Of a stretch of DNA of 64,000 bases, positions 39,801-50,835 are shown one piece after another. Source of the stretch: Apostichopus japonicus (lineage: Eukaryota > Echinodermata > Holothuroidea > Aspidochirotida > Stichopodidae). Below the pieces are notes generated by a model that did not search any database, was not told where the DNA came from, and saw only the letters and a program-made list of their open reading frames with translations. Each line of letters begins with the position of its first letter. The stretch's first letter is position 1. A program made the translations under genes and the position numbers. Where the stretch lies: contig NC_092579.1 of NCBI RefSeq assembly GCF_037975245.1, positions 6,015,001-6,079,000 on the forward strand, read 5' to 3'.

Positions 39801-42378
39801 TAACTGTCATGATTTGCTTCCTCGGAGGATTGACAGGCACTTCACCAAACTTCAAATCTTCCTTGTTTTTTTTATTATTGTTTTCTCTCTTTTTTGGAAT
39901 TCTGGAATTCTTTTCAAGTTTTAGCTTTTCTCCCTGTTAATATTAAAGCAGAATACAAATGGTTATTCTGGTAACATCTGTTCTTTATTGCTGTAAATAA
40001 GGATGGGAAGAAACTTATAAAAGAATCACTAAATAAAATGTACAATTGTTTTTGGCGTTTCTTCTTCTTCTTATTATTACTTTCCCTCCTGATTTCTTCG
40101 ATATTAATAAAAAAAATTCCCGATCCCGTCCATGCAAGGATATGACATTAATTCCAAACATGGCATGATTTTTGTGCTACAAAGGTTTATATAGGGTTAG
40201 GTAGGGGTGCAGTCTTTCTTCAACTGTTGTTATCAGAAGCGAAAAACTGACAGGATTTTAACAAAGGAGGGTTTGTGGCCCTGGGTTGTTGAAGGTGTGC
40301 TCATATCTCCTTCAAATTGTTTTGTGTGGGCTTGAAAGGGGGTGGGTGTGTGAGGAGGGAACACACCTCACTGTAAGAGATGCCTGCATATATCAAAATT
40401 ACGAGTTATGTTATCAACAAGAGGCGCTATGTTTACAAACAGAACTTTCGTATTTTGGTCAATTTCGCTAACAAGCTATAAGGGCTTTGTTCATCAAACT
40501 TTTCAAAAAAATGTCAACTTTAATTTGTACTTCTTAGGTCTATTTGTTAGTATTATCTTCATTCTTAGTTTTATTTTATTTCCTGGTCTATATCAATAGA
40601 GTACAGTGTATCAGGTCTGAGAAAAGAAACACGTTTAACAAATATCAAGACTGCAGTAAAAAACTGAATAATAATGTTTTAGTCTTTTCAAGTTAGTTAT
40701 GGTGGTAAGCAAGCTTTGACTGTCAAATTGCAAAAAACACTTGGCAATGATGGTTAAGCATTAGCTATACCGAGTTCGTATGCAATACATATACCCCACA
40801 GTGCCGGTAAAGAGTTGGCGTTTATGTTTGTAACACATACGTAACCTGTATGTGTGTACGTATGTTAGATGAAGTCATGTAAACAGTGTGAGAGGTGGAG
40901 TTGCTTTGTCCTTTGTGTATCGAGTATCTTAATGCAAACATATACTGCAAGAGTGTCCATATCCTCGAGTAGGTATAAAAGAACAATTTGGACATTGCTC
41001 AATAGTCCTGTAAAACTATTTCTGTTTGGTGAAAAACAACACTGTAACAGTAAAAGTGGTATTTCATATCTGACTTTAATATTCCGTTCCAATTCGAGTG
41101 TTGCATTTTTATTTCAAAGAGTCTCTCGAGTATTGGAACGGAAAAGATGTTGTTATTTAAGCTACCTCTGTCAGAGAGAGTAATTTATAACCGATACACA
41201 ACCTTGAAGCTCAGGAAACTACTTCAAAGTAGTACTCCCATGATGTTCTTACCCCCACCCCTGCCCCCCCCCCTTCTTCGACGTATGTATTAAAAGGTAA
41301 ATTTGTAAGTCTTAAACTTGGATTACTTTGAAATACATCATTTAAAGAATTTCTGTTCTACTTTTTTTCATGTGATGAATCATAATTGACTACACGAGGG
41401 TACATTAATCAGTAACACTTTTTGGGATTAGAAAAACTTCCTTTCTTTGAGACACTTTAAAGGATAACTTAGGTAAACATTTATAAGTAAGTTTTCTATA
41501 GTTATTCCGGTTTTGAAAGATATTCCCTTTTCAACTATCATAAATCTCTGGAAGGCTCCTTTAAGTCTAAATTGATTATGACGTTAAGCTCCTCCGTGTA
41601 GGCCTTATTGTTACGTGTTACATCTGAAGAAATGTCATAATGGTATGTGTTTGAAACTATATTTAATAGTCCAGTCGCTTTAATTGTAGACCTTCATACA
41701 TTTAAAGGGTAATTCAAACATTCAAACATTTATAAGTGGTTTATAGGAATACAACCTGGACTAATAGCAGTGTTTGTTTTTGTTTTTTCCCGTTTTTTTA
41801 TTCTTCAGATCTGCAACATATCACATTAAACTTAGTGTATAAGGTCTTCGTACCTAAATTCACCCAATAAACGAAAGTGTGCATCAGTTACTTCCCTTAA
41901 AAAGGAATTCAAATGTGAACTATTTAATTAGCATGATGTTAATAAGGACATTTGTCAGGTATTACCACCTCACCATTGGAAAGTCCAGTTATTTGTTTAG
42001 AAATGAAACTTTTATTCTCGAAATGCTGCAGATTTAATATCCGTCGTTGAATTAGTAACGTAGGACAAGAAATGGCCTTTTTGACAGTTAATGTCGATTT
42101 AAAATAGTATCTTTTCCAGTAATGTGGGATCCACTTATCTGGGGGAAAGTTGCCATGATCAAAACCAGATCATTTTCGTATAGGGTATAAAATGACATTC
42201 TTCATCTTTCTTACATCGCAGGAGTTGTTGGATAAGGTAATATCTAGACTACACGGTCGCTGGTCTAAACTATATATACATACGAAGATGTGGTTCATTG
42301 GGTGACCTAACCTGAACAGTCATGAATATTCATAGATCTTTTGATGACTCATGTCCAATTCGAATGTTACATCTTTAT
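36851..42378. other. Long noncoding stretch, no gene seen
   Basis: About 5.5 kb. Only short frames; the 104-codon plus frame at 40869-41183 overlaps the small inverted repeat at 41084-41141 and has no recognised motif. A C-run lies at 36894-36907 and another at 41264-41272. No tRNA gene or domain recognised. Confidence 0.45.
41084..41141. repeat. Short inverted repeat
   Basis: ccgttccaattcgag (41084-41098) is mirrored by ctcgagtattggaacgg (41125-41141), complementary apart from a two-base indel, with a 26-nt loop. Part of the left side and loop resembles 42358-42385 ('tccaattcgaatgtt' and 'atctttatctcgaaagag'), just outside the fold-back element there, so it may be a fragment of the same family. 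Confidence 0.7.
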
Positions 42379-42730
42379 CTCGAAAGAGATACTTTGAACA
42401 GACTTTGACAGTCTGTTCAAAGTATCTCTTTCGAGATCCGGCTTTAGGAATCACAAATGATTTTCGAGTTGGATAGCATCATGTTTGATCTCTAGAGTAG
42501 GGCAAAATATGTCACCAAAAACAGAACTAGTATTGTTCGATATAGGTGACAAACGCCTACAGTGGAATTACAATCTTCCTTACCGGTTTCGAACCTCTGG
42601 ACATACAATCAGCGTCCATAGCCTAGTGGTTAGGGTGTCCGCGTACAGAGCGGGAGGCCCGTGGTTCGAATCCCGGTGGAGGCTGAAAGTTTTTTCACTG
42701 TTCTTGATTTTCCAACTCATTACGATTTTC

Positions 42731-42761
<31 letters not shown>

Positions 42762-43001
42762 ATCTTCCAGCCTCCACCGGGATTCGAACCCGGGCCTCCC
42801 GCTTTATATGCGGACACCATAAACTTCACTAGGCTATGGACGCTGATTGTATGTCCAGAGGTTCGAAACCGGTGAGGAAGGTCGTAATTCCACTGTAGGC
42901 GTTTGTCACTTGTATCGAACAATACTAGTTCTGTTTTGGTGATGTATTTGCCTTACTCAAACATCAAACATGATGCTAACCAACTCGAAATCCTTTGTAA
43001 A
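42379..43001. mobile_element. Fold-back element with tRNA-like segments in both arms, copy 3
   Basis: The most complete copy. The left arm starts at 42411, carries a tRNA-like segment at 42612-42684 and runs to a (TA)n loop at about 42735-42761. The right arm, 42769-43001, is the reverse complement of the left arm, with a tRNA-like segment at 42843-42769 on the minus strand that keeps 'gggttcgaatcccgg'. Immediately left of the element a 25-bp perfect inverted copy of its terminus (42379-42403) faces 42411-42435 across a 7-bp spacer, probably the remnant end of an abutting inverted copy. Two 75-115 codon frames are repeat-derived. Confidence 0.85.
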
Positions 43002-44669
43002 TAAATATATTGCAAATAGAAGCTTGAAAACTTTATCGATAGATACAGAATTGAGAGGCCTACGTCAAACATTGACTGACGTAAATCGACGCTGAGAAAT
43101 TACTGCAGCGCAACAGATGAAGTCGTGAATTTATTATTTTGCTTAGCAAAGGTTTTTGAATAAAACGGCTTTCCATAAAGATTGACCGTCTGTAAAATTG
43201 CCCGGTGCATTGGCTAAGTTAGTCAAAATATCTAATTAGTCAGCCAAATGGAATTAGTCTGATGAACAATGACACTCTACGTCACGCAATTGGATAATAT
43301 TTCAACAGGTTCTCTATTTATCAAAGCAGGCAGGAATTAGATTTTCTCTCTCTCTATCTCTCTCCGTCAGAATTATCTAAATGTTATTGTTATATTGTTG
43401 TGCTATAGTAAGGGATATGTGTCAAAAGCCAACTATATATTTGCTATAGCTGGATACTTCTCACATCATAAATTGTACGCTTTCAGATTAGGTAGAGATA
43501 TCTTCATTTTGTCATGTGTGAGTGCATGTTCTTTTTTTTCTTCTTTTTTTTTCTTATAGAAAATACTTCCTCTTCTTCGCGTAGGTGCTTTGGTTACCAT
43601 GTCGAAATGTTTCTTCGTCATTACTTTTGCACCATAAGCATCGTAAATCTAAAGTTTAAGAACTTCTAACACAGCATAATGTTTCTTAGGCTAGTCATAA
43701 TCTCAACGCTCTTTTCGAGGGCGCTTTTCATGTGTTTCCCTTTAGAGGGCGTATTTCAAAAATCATTTAATCATAACAAAACTGATGTTGGAGAGGTGTG
43801 GGTCTCATAGCACAAAAAATTGGGCTACTCTTCACTCTCCGTTAAACTTGTTAAACAATTCTTCTCCTATAGTAAATATGGAGAATGGGTGTCCGCGACG
43901 GGGTGGTGGTGGGGGGGGGGGGGTCTTGCCCCATCTCACTGGAATAGTAGAAAAAAACTACAAAATTTGCTCTCGCGTTGAAATAGTGTTATCTGGTATA
44001 ATTTTGACAACTTACTGGTTAATTCTTTTTTTTTTAATTTAAACCAGTTACACAAATACTACTTTAGACGGTTAACCGGTTTTGGAAGGGGAAAAAAACC
44101 GAAGTTTGCTTGTCCCCCCCCCCCCCCTTGAAGTTTATTCTGCGGATGTCTATGGTATAAAGTTTGCCTTTGCGGTCACAATACTAAACTAAAGAAAATA
44201 CGTCAATTCACTGCATACTGTTACTGTCCGAAGAAAGACCAGCTAAGAAGACGGGACAATTTTTATCGAACTATAGCGAAAATGACCTTGGAAGTGATGT
44301 GGTTGTCGACTATTTCATCGGATTTTATCGTATTTTGTTAATGTAAAATGAAAAGATCTGTCATTATTTGGTAGATTTGAAGTTCAACAGTGCAGTAATG
44401 ACCAATAATGTATGCTAGCTGTCCAGCTGATAGAATTAAGGAATGATAAAGGCCCGGCTTTGGCGAAACCTAAAGTTTATCCATCGTTCATTTTTGTCAG
44501 TAAATCGTACAGTGAATAAGTTATTATATTTAAGCTAAAATCCTGAACGGGAACGAAGGAACGACGTCTCCCTCTGAGAGAATAATGTGTCACGGACAGC
44601 TAAAGATTTACCATGTTCAAACTGAAGGTGAAAATAGAGACCTTTGCTTTGTCGCACTAGAATATATAT
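43002..44669. other. Noncoding stretch, no gene seen
   Basis: G-rich run at about 43900-43922 and C-run at about 44115-44129. A (TC)n patch at about 43340-43365. Frames here are short or depend on the G-run. Confidence 0.5.
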
Positions 44670-45005
44670 ACTAGGTTACAACTGGGCTTTTACTAGGTTA
44701 CAACTAGGTTTATAGTAGGTTGCAACTAGGTTTATACTAGGTTACAACTAGATTTATACTAGGTTGGTTTTTACCAGGTTACAACTAGGTTTATATTAGG
44801 TTACAACTAGGTTTGTATTAGGTTACAACTAGGTTTGTATTAGGTTGCAATTACTAGGTTTTTACTAGGTTACAGCTATATTTTTACTACGCTACAACTA
44901 GATTTCTACTAGGTTACAACTAGGATTTTACTAGGTTACAGCTATAAGTTTTATTAGGTTACAACTAGGTTTTTACCAGGTTACAACTAGGTTTATACTA
45001 GGTTA
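44670..45005 (+). repeat. Minisatellite of about 22 bp, roughly 15 units
   Basis: Variants of 'actaggttacaactaggttt' repeat with unit lengths of about 20-24 bp and scattered substitutions (gtattagg, taccagg, ctacgct). The core itself is two related halves, 'aggttacaact' and 'aggtttatact', so the unit probably arose from an 11-bp word. Confidence 0.93.
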
Positions 45006-45560
45006 TCACAGTTTATTAATTTTAGTCTCTTTCCATCTATTTGTTTCTTTGTCTCTCCCTCGCTCTATATCTCGCTTTGTCTCTTTCTTCATAATATACA
45101 GATATAAATATCAATCAATAAATATCAAAGCTTTTGGGAATCATTCTCTTTTATTCGCAAGCTCCTCTAAAAACTTTAATAAATTTATCGAAAGGAGAGA
45201 GCACTTTTTTAAAAATAAATTTCTGTCGAAAAGATTAACCCTTAAAAATCCATATCATGGAAGTAAAGTGCAGTCGCATTATTATGCATGACGTTTTAAA
45301 TGTCACAGGTCACGGCAATGCTTAGTAACGCTTCCTGTTCTGTCTCGTTTACATCAGCACGCTCCGATTAGCAACAGACCAAGTAGAAAATGAAGTATTA
45401 AACTTAATGTTTAAAGTATTTATATCACATATTTTGACCCGTGATACAGCATTCTTACGATAAATCCAATCGCAAAAAGTACGTACTAAAAAGTATGTAT
45501 AAGAAAAGGTCCTTCCAACTGAACGGACATGAAATCTTTATGGAGAGGATTGAGACAGAT
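45006..45560. other. Noncoding spacer, no gene seen
   Basis: AT-rich, with an 80-codon plus frame of Lys/Phe/Ser-rich composition that is not supported as coding. Confidence 0.5.
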
Positions 45561-45750
45561 CCAAGATTTCTTAAAGGGGCGGTGTAGCCCTAGAGTCACT
45601 GAAACCGATTCCCATGAAGGGAGGAAGGTCAAGCTTACACGTTAAATGGTGCATTCTGTCCATGAGGAGTGGACTCATTCTTCCCCGACTCAACCCCATA
45701 CTGAACGTTTTTTCCCGACTGTGGCCCCCACCACTACACTATGTCACGTC
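45561..45750. repeat. Dispersed repeat family X, copy 4
   Basis: Begins 'gatccaagatttcttaaagg' then 'gcggtgtagccctagagtca', like the flanks of the (GGA)n tract at 4.9-5.05 kb. Further on, 'gaggagtggactcattcttc' plus 'cccgactcaac' is the complement of the 'gttggggaagaatta..ccattcctcc' block of the 8.6 and 22.0 kb copies. This copy joins the two halves seen separately elsewhere. It resembles a degenerate hAT-type non-autonomous element, but its ends are not resolved. Confidence 0.5.
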
Positions 45751-45756
45751 ACGTCA

Positions 45757-45791
45757 CACGTTTCCATCCTAACAGGATCTTCTTCAGAGGC
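45757..45791 (-). ncRNA. Hammerhead-ribozyme-like relic, second copy
   Basis: On the minus strand: stem I side GCCT (45791-45788), core box CTGAAGA (45787-45781) that fully matches CUGANGA, an extra A, stem II GATCCT/AGGATG with loop GTT, and GAAACGTG. The cleavage-position base is G instead of C, and the 3' side of stem I does not pair with GCCT. So this copy keeps the core base lost at 2190 but has lost the cleavage end. Together the two copies point to an ancestral sequence with a complete hammerhead core. No reverse transcriptase adjacent. Confidence 0.4.
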
Positions 45792-45983
45792 TGAATGAAC
45801 GTGTTTTGCTATGTAGAATGTGTATAACTTCATATACACAGTAAAACACCTTCGGATGGCATTCAACACAATTTATCAAACTAGACAGACTTAGCAAATT
45901 TGTATATGCTTTCCCAATCTAAGGTTATCCCGGGTCAAGGGTCTCTTTAGCATCTACTTACAAAATGTCAAACCACAGACCCC

Positions 45984-46110
<127 letters not shown>

Positions 46111-46900
46111 TATATTTATTTTTCATTGCTACATTTCAGATCCGGAATGCGATTTTCTGTAACTTGTTAAAGCTCGTTAATAATGTGTCAACGATCCCTA
46201 TGATATAATATATACAGGCGCGTATCCAGGATTTTCAAACCCGGGGGGCGCGAATTACTATCTAAGCGGAGCGCCACCATCGGTTGGCGCGCAGCGTACA
46301 AGAAAATTTCTTGTTTTGAAACCCCCCAGATCACCGGAAACGGCACTTCTCGGGCTTGAAATGACCAACCAGATGTACACTTTTTGCCTGAGAACCAAGT
46401 ATTTCCTAATAGTTTTTTTTCCATCCATAACCTTTTTGAAGATTGTCAACCCGGCACACATCATGTTCGACCTGATCGCATCTCCTGTGGGTCTTTGCTT
46501 TTGTAGGTGATTCTACGTCGCGGCCCACAATACCCGTCAGCCCCACTTTTCAAGGTTTTAAGCCCCATATATGTTCAGAATTTGAAAATTCACATTTCTC
46601 GTGAAAAAACTCACTTCAAAACATACCCATAATCTTGTACAAAATTTCATCTATAGACAACCAATATAGAAAAAACTTCCTTCAACCCCTAACAGACCGG
46701 TCAAAATTGCACGAGTAGAGGGAAGTGTGATGTAGAATGTTGGTCAGAAATTTTCGAAAATTCAGACAGTTAATTCATTGGTGTGGAAATATTAAAACCT
46801 GTTATAACGGCTATTATAAAACTTGGTTGAAGGAAATGAAAAAATAGCAAGATATTTCCGAAACCGAACACTACACACATAGGCGCAGGAGGCGCGGCGG

Positions 46901-47283
46901 CAGTGGCGGAGCTAGGGGTATTGGTCAGGAGTGGCGAGAATGGTCTGAAGGGGCGCTTTCGACACTATCTAAGCGGAGCGCCACCACTGGTTGGCGCGTA
47001 GCGTACAGAAAATTTTTGAGTAAAGATACTCCCTAGATCGCAGGAAATGACCCTTTCCGGGCCTGGGTAATTTGCAGATAAACGAAGAATAAGGTGTCAT
47101 CGCCAAATTACAGCAACAAAATGTGAGAAATGTCAATAAGTAGATGAGAGCGCAATAAAAAAGTCAATAATCTAGAATAATTAAAAAGTGGTAAAGAGCT
47201 GAAAAAGGCGCCAGCAGTACATTTGAGTCCGTCAGGGGGGGGGGGGCATCCGCGCCTCTGACCATATGGACGCTCCGCCACTG
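46901..47283. mobile_element. hAT MITE with perfect 8-bp target duplication
   Basis: Starts cagtggcggagct and ends with the complement, agcgtccgccactg-like 'cgctccgccactg'. The flanking 8-mers are identical, cgcggcgg at 46893-46900 and 47284-47291, the hallmark of hAT insertion. The interior carries the hairpin core (46966-47015) with gcgccaccactggttggcgc. A G-run lies at 47235-47246. No ORF. It lies inside the 46215-48405 element and is therefore younger. Confidence 0.92.
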
Positions 47284-47638
47284 CGCGGCGGGGGTGCAGG
47301 CCCTAATTCGCCATTACTAATGTAAAAGAGAGTTTTGACATAATTGGACCTCCATGCTTTTTATACATCTACATGAGACATGTCGTTGTTTACATTAGCA
47401 TCCCGCGGTATACTGCGCAATTTGAACGGACCGTACGGTACATGATGGCATGCGATGTAATAACCGATGGTTGCTTATATGATATTGACATGAACACGTT
47501 GAACGCGCGCTTCGCGCGCGAAAATTTTTGGTTATTTTTTCAGGCAAGTCGGACAGTTTTGAGGCTTTTCATCCTGGAACGCCATTTTCATGCTCACTGA
47601 TATGATGTGATATCTGCTGTTTGCGTTACAAATTCGAA

Positions 47639-47950
47639 CAGGCACGTAGCGAGGAATTTGCCAAGGGAGGGGCGAAGCCTGTAGGCAAATTATCTAAGCG
47701 TAGCGCCACCATAGGTTGGCGCGAAGCGTACAAGAAAATTTTGCCTTCCAGATCGCTGGAAATGGCACTACCCAGGACCATTTGTTAGCGCGAAGCGTAC
47801 AAGCAAATTTTGGCCGAAAATGTCTCCCAGATCGCTGGAAATGACACTTCCCAGGCCTTGTAAGTTGCCTCTAAGCACTTTCTATTTTGAAATTACTTAG
47901 CGTTATCATTTAAAAAATGCTGAATGGGGGGGGGGCGGGCGGTCGCCCCC
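47639..47950. mobile_element. hAT-like element fragment
   Basis: Begins caggcacgtagcgagg, followed by a hairpin core (47691-47742) and then a second partial core (about 47781-47818, 'ttagcgcgaagcgtacaagc'). The words 'cagatcgctggaaatg' and 'cttcccagg' occur after both, so this part contains a direct duplication of about 80-90 bp. A G/C-rich stretch is at 47927-47950. The other end was not found, so this is a truncated copy or the remains of a tandem. Confidence 0.55.
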
Positions 47951-48234
47951 ATCCCAAAATGCGTCATGTTCCCCGACGACACGGTCGAGTTCGAGACCAG
48001 CCACAGTTGGTTTCATAGCACAATTCTACACACGCGTTATGATAGACCATATATAGTATATATATAGATCATTAGTGAGAGAGGAAAATGGAAACGTCAA
48101 AAAATGGAGTTGTCGGTGTAGGGGTAAGGTGAGTCACACTTTTACGAAATCATTGATCAGTCACTGGCTACCCTTCAGCGCTGTAATGATGTCACTGTTC
48201 CTCTTTCTCTTCCCGGTGTCTTCGCGTTTTGCTT

Positions 48235-48358
48235 TTACTCCCTCTTTTTCTCCTTTTTCTCTCTTTCTTCTTTTTCTTTTCCCTTCCTTCCTCTCCTTCT
48301 CCTTTTTCCCCCTCTTTTTTCCTTTTTTCTTCTCTTTTTTTCTCTTCTCTTTTTCTTA
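48235..48358. repeat. Polypyrimidine tract
   Basis: About 120 bp almost wholly C and T on the plus strand. The complementary polypurine strand translates to Lys/Glu/Arg-rich frames (60-76 codons) that are artefacts. Homopurine-homopyrimidine mirror-like sequence can adopt triplex DNA; this one is an internal part of the 46215-48405 element. Confidence 0.9.
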
Positions 48359-48405
48359 CCCGGGGGGCGCGCGCCCCCAACGCCCCCCCCCTGGATACGC
48401 ACCTG

Positions 48406-49064
48406 ATATAAACTAACAACAATTATTTTCATGTGTTAAACATATTTATTGTCATATCTCTGAGGCCTATGAATAAAGAATGATATATGGAGCCAAAAAT
48501 TAATTAACAGTCATTTCGTTGAATCAATATTTTATGTATCATGTTGACTTTTTGGATCCAAACTTATATTTACTTTTACATGAGTAACATTATAGAATGT
48601 TTGTAATTGTCTTCCTCGGCAACTGCGAGGGTTCTATACACCATATCGCCTACATAATTATAGCTATGTGGTTATGAACTTATAGCCAAAGGGGAATTCT
48701 TGAATATTAAGTTAATTATAGTAGTCTAAGATAGCTAATAATGAATAATTTAAACGATAAACCTGTGAAAGAACAGATTTTAGAGAAAAAACAGAGGAAT
48801 AAGAAAACAGCGTGCTTCATTTTTTTGGTAAATCTTAATTAACTTCAAATGCGAGAGTTAAGCCTAACTAAATTATAGATAATGTAATTTATAACTCAGA
48901 CTCCGTGATATCTCGTTAAAAATAATTGATTAACGCCTCTGGAATATTTTTTAAATATTTTTTTAATGTTAATCGTTCCTCGTGAAGTGGATGGAATGTC
49001 TTTAGCAGTTATTGGGTGGACATAATTTGTTTCTAGCTGACATATTACCATGGCAGGAAGATTT
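48406..49064. other. Noncoding spacer, no gene seen
   Basis: AT-rich, only short frames. Nothing recognised. Confidence 0.5.
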
Positions 49065-49380
49065 GCAACATGTATAGGCCTATATTCATACAACAGCACG
49101 AGAGACTATCGTTGTAAGTGTATGCAATATGTATAGGCCTATATTCATACAACAGCACGAGAGACTATCGTTGTAAGTGTATGCAACACTTATAGGCCTA
49201 CATTCCTTCAACAGCACAAGAGATTATCGTTGTAAGTCAATGCAACATTTATATGCCTACATTCATACAACAGCACGAGCTGAGACTATCGTTGTAAGTG
49301 TATGCAACGCTTATAGGACTACATTTATTCAACAGCACGAGAGACTATCGTTGTAAGTCAATGCAACGTTATTGAACCTA
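49065..49380 (+). repeat. 59-bp minisatellite, five units plus a partial
   Basis: Units start gcaac at 49065, 49124, 49183, 49242, 49304 and 49363: period 59, once 62. The unit contains 'tataggcctatattcataca' and 'acagcacgagagactatcgt'. The ends of the second half, caacag and cgttg, can pair as a short stem. The first two units are nearly identical and later units diverge gradually. Confidence 0.96.
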
Positions 49381-50835
49381 TCCATGTTATCCTTTCATAG
49401 GAATTTAACATAAATACAAATGTAGTTCGAATCACAAAAGTCAAAGAATGTTTATTTCTTCTTTAAGTAGAAGGCTTTTTATCACAGTTAGATATATACA
49501 TTTCTCGGCGGGCACTCAGCAGCTGTTACAAACATTTTACCACTGAATAATTTGACCAAAACTGTCATTTATCTACTTAAGCTTATACATAGGAACATAT
49601 GGCATATGAAATAAAACAGTTCACTTAAAAGAGCGAGTAGACATCCTTGTAGTTATATAGGTGTTGCATGTTTTATTAACACTTTAAATGGCACGATAAA
49701 AGCAACAACAAAAGAAAAAAATCTTTCTGTAAAATGTTGTTCTAATTAAAATTGATCCGTAATATTTGTCCGAAAGATTTTCAATCATTGAAATTTTAAT
49801 TCAATGTTGTAAACGTACACGCTGATTATTCGAAAGAAATCTGTACTGTTGCACATAACATATGGAAACATTAATACTCATCACCTGTTGAAAAAAAGTG
49901 GTCACATTTTAAAGAAAATTAAACTAAATAGAAAATAGACGTCATTTGCCAAACCAGAATTAGAATATTGTCTGCTATGGTTGTCAGGCACATGGATAAT
50001 GACGTCGATAGTATTCAACTTTATTTTCATGATTTTCCACAATTTCAGATTGGATTATTTCAAAAGTATATATAGTTTTTTTTTGAGATTTTTAGTCCTT
50101 TATTTTTCTCAATCATTAAAACTCTCAGCTTACCCTAACTGTCTAATGTGCTTCTTTGACACTCGGATCAATGAACGCCAATCTGTTGGGACCGAATATG
50201 GAAAAAAATATGAATAAATAAGGGTAAAAATGGAAGATAAAAAGTAATGTTATCTGGAACGGCTTTTGTACCTTTAGGCCTAAAGTGTAATCAAATATCG
50301 GTGTGAAAATTACTGTAGGTTTGGTTAGTGTTTTGAGTTCGTGATGGAATTGGTTATTTTATTTCTCATCATTATTCTTAGCGTGGGTGAGTTGTAAATT
50401 AACTAGAGAGAGACCGCGTGCGGAAGATTGGCTTCTTATACAATTAAGCATTAACATATATATATTTTTTTTAATATTGATTAGTCATCTGGAAATATCA
50501 GTTTAATTTTTATAACTGGTTAAATTTTGAATTGATTTTTATATCAAATAACCCAAAATCACAGGTGTTAGAATACTTAGACTCAGTATATGACTTTTTT
50601 TTCCTTTTTGTTTTTTGCAACGATATTAAAAGTTTAGAAAAGTGTGGTAAAGTTTGCTCTGAGGATTTACGTTTTTCGCAACTTTCAAATTATATTCGTA
50701 AGAAAAACCATTCTGTCAAGATTTGAAGGTTAGTTATTATTATACCGCCCTCTAGTATGTATAAATTTTCGTATAGTTGACGACCCTGATTTATTAAAGA
50801 CATCAGTTGTTCCATTCGTTGATGTAGATTTATAG
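49381..50835. other. Noncoding stretch, no gene seen
   Basis: AT-rich. Short Phe/Lys/Ile-rich frames at 49981-50217 and 50532-50726 have no recognised motif or splice context. Confidence 0.5.

Larger units (their letters stand above)
46215..48405. mobile_element. Composite hAT-like element, 2.2 kb, with nested insertions
   Basis: The left end caggcgcgtatccagg and the complement of the right end, caggtgcgtatccagg, are 15/16 identical inverted repeats, each followed inward by G-rich 'ggggggcgcg' sequence. 'atata' is present on both outer sides (46210-46214, 48406-48410), which is short and low-complexity. A hairpin core follows the left end at 46258-46310. The interior contains a complete smaller MITE (46901-47283), a third related segment from 47639 and a polypyrimidine tract. 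No frame encodes a recognisable transposase. Confidence 0.7.

Noticed and set aside
40869-41183. 104-codon plus frame with several Cys
   Set aside because: Cys spacing fits no known finger or toxin fold that I recognise, no signal peptide cleavage context is clear, and it spans a short inverted repeat.
42485-42832. Repeated 95-115 codon frames starting MISRV or MSPKTELV at 6725, 34987, 35312 and 42485
   Set aside because: They recur only because the fold-back arm is repeated; the frames run through the tRNA-like segment and into (TA)n, so they are not a protein family.
48192-48432. Lys/Glu/Arg-rich minus frames
   Set aside because: They translate the polypurine strand of a simple C/T tract.
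49065-49380. CRISPR-like array
   Set aside because: The 59-bp units are contiguous with no unique spacers, and the window is eukaryotic; it is a minisatellite.
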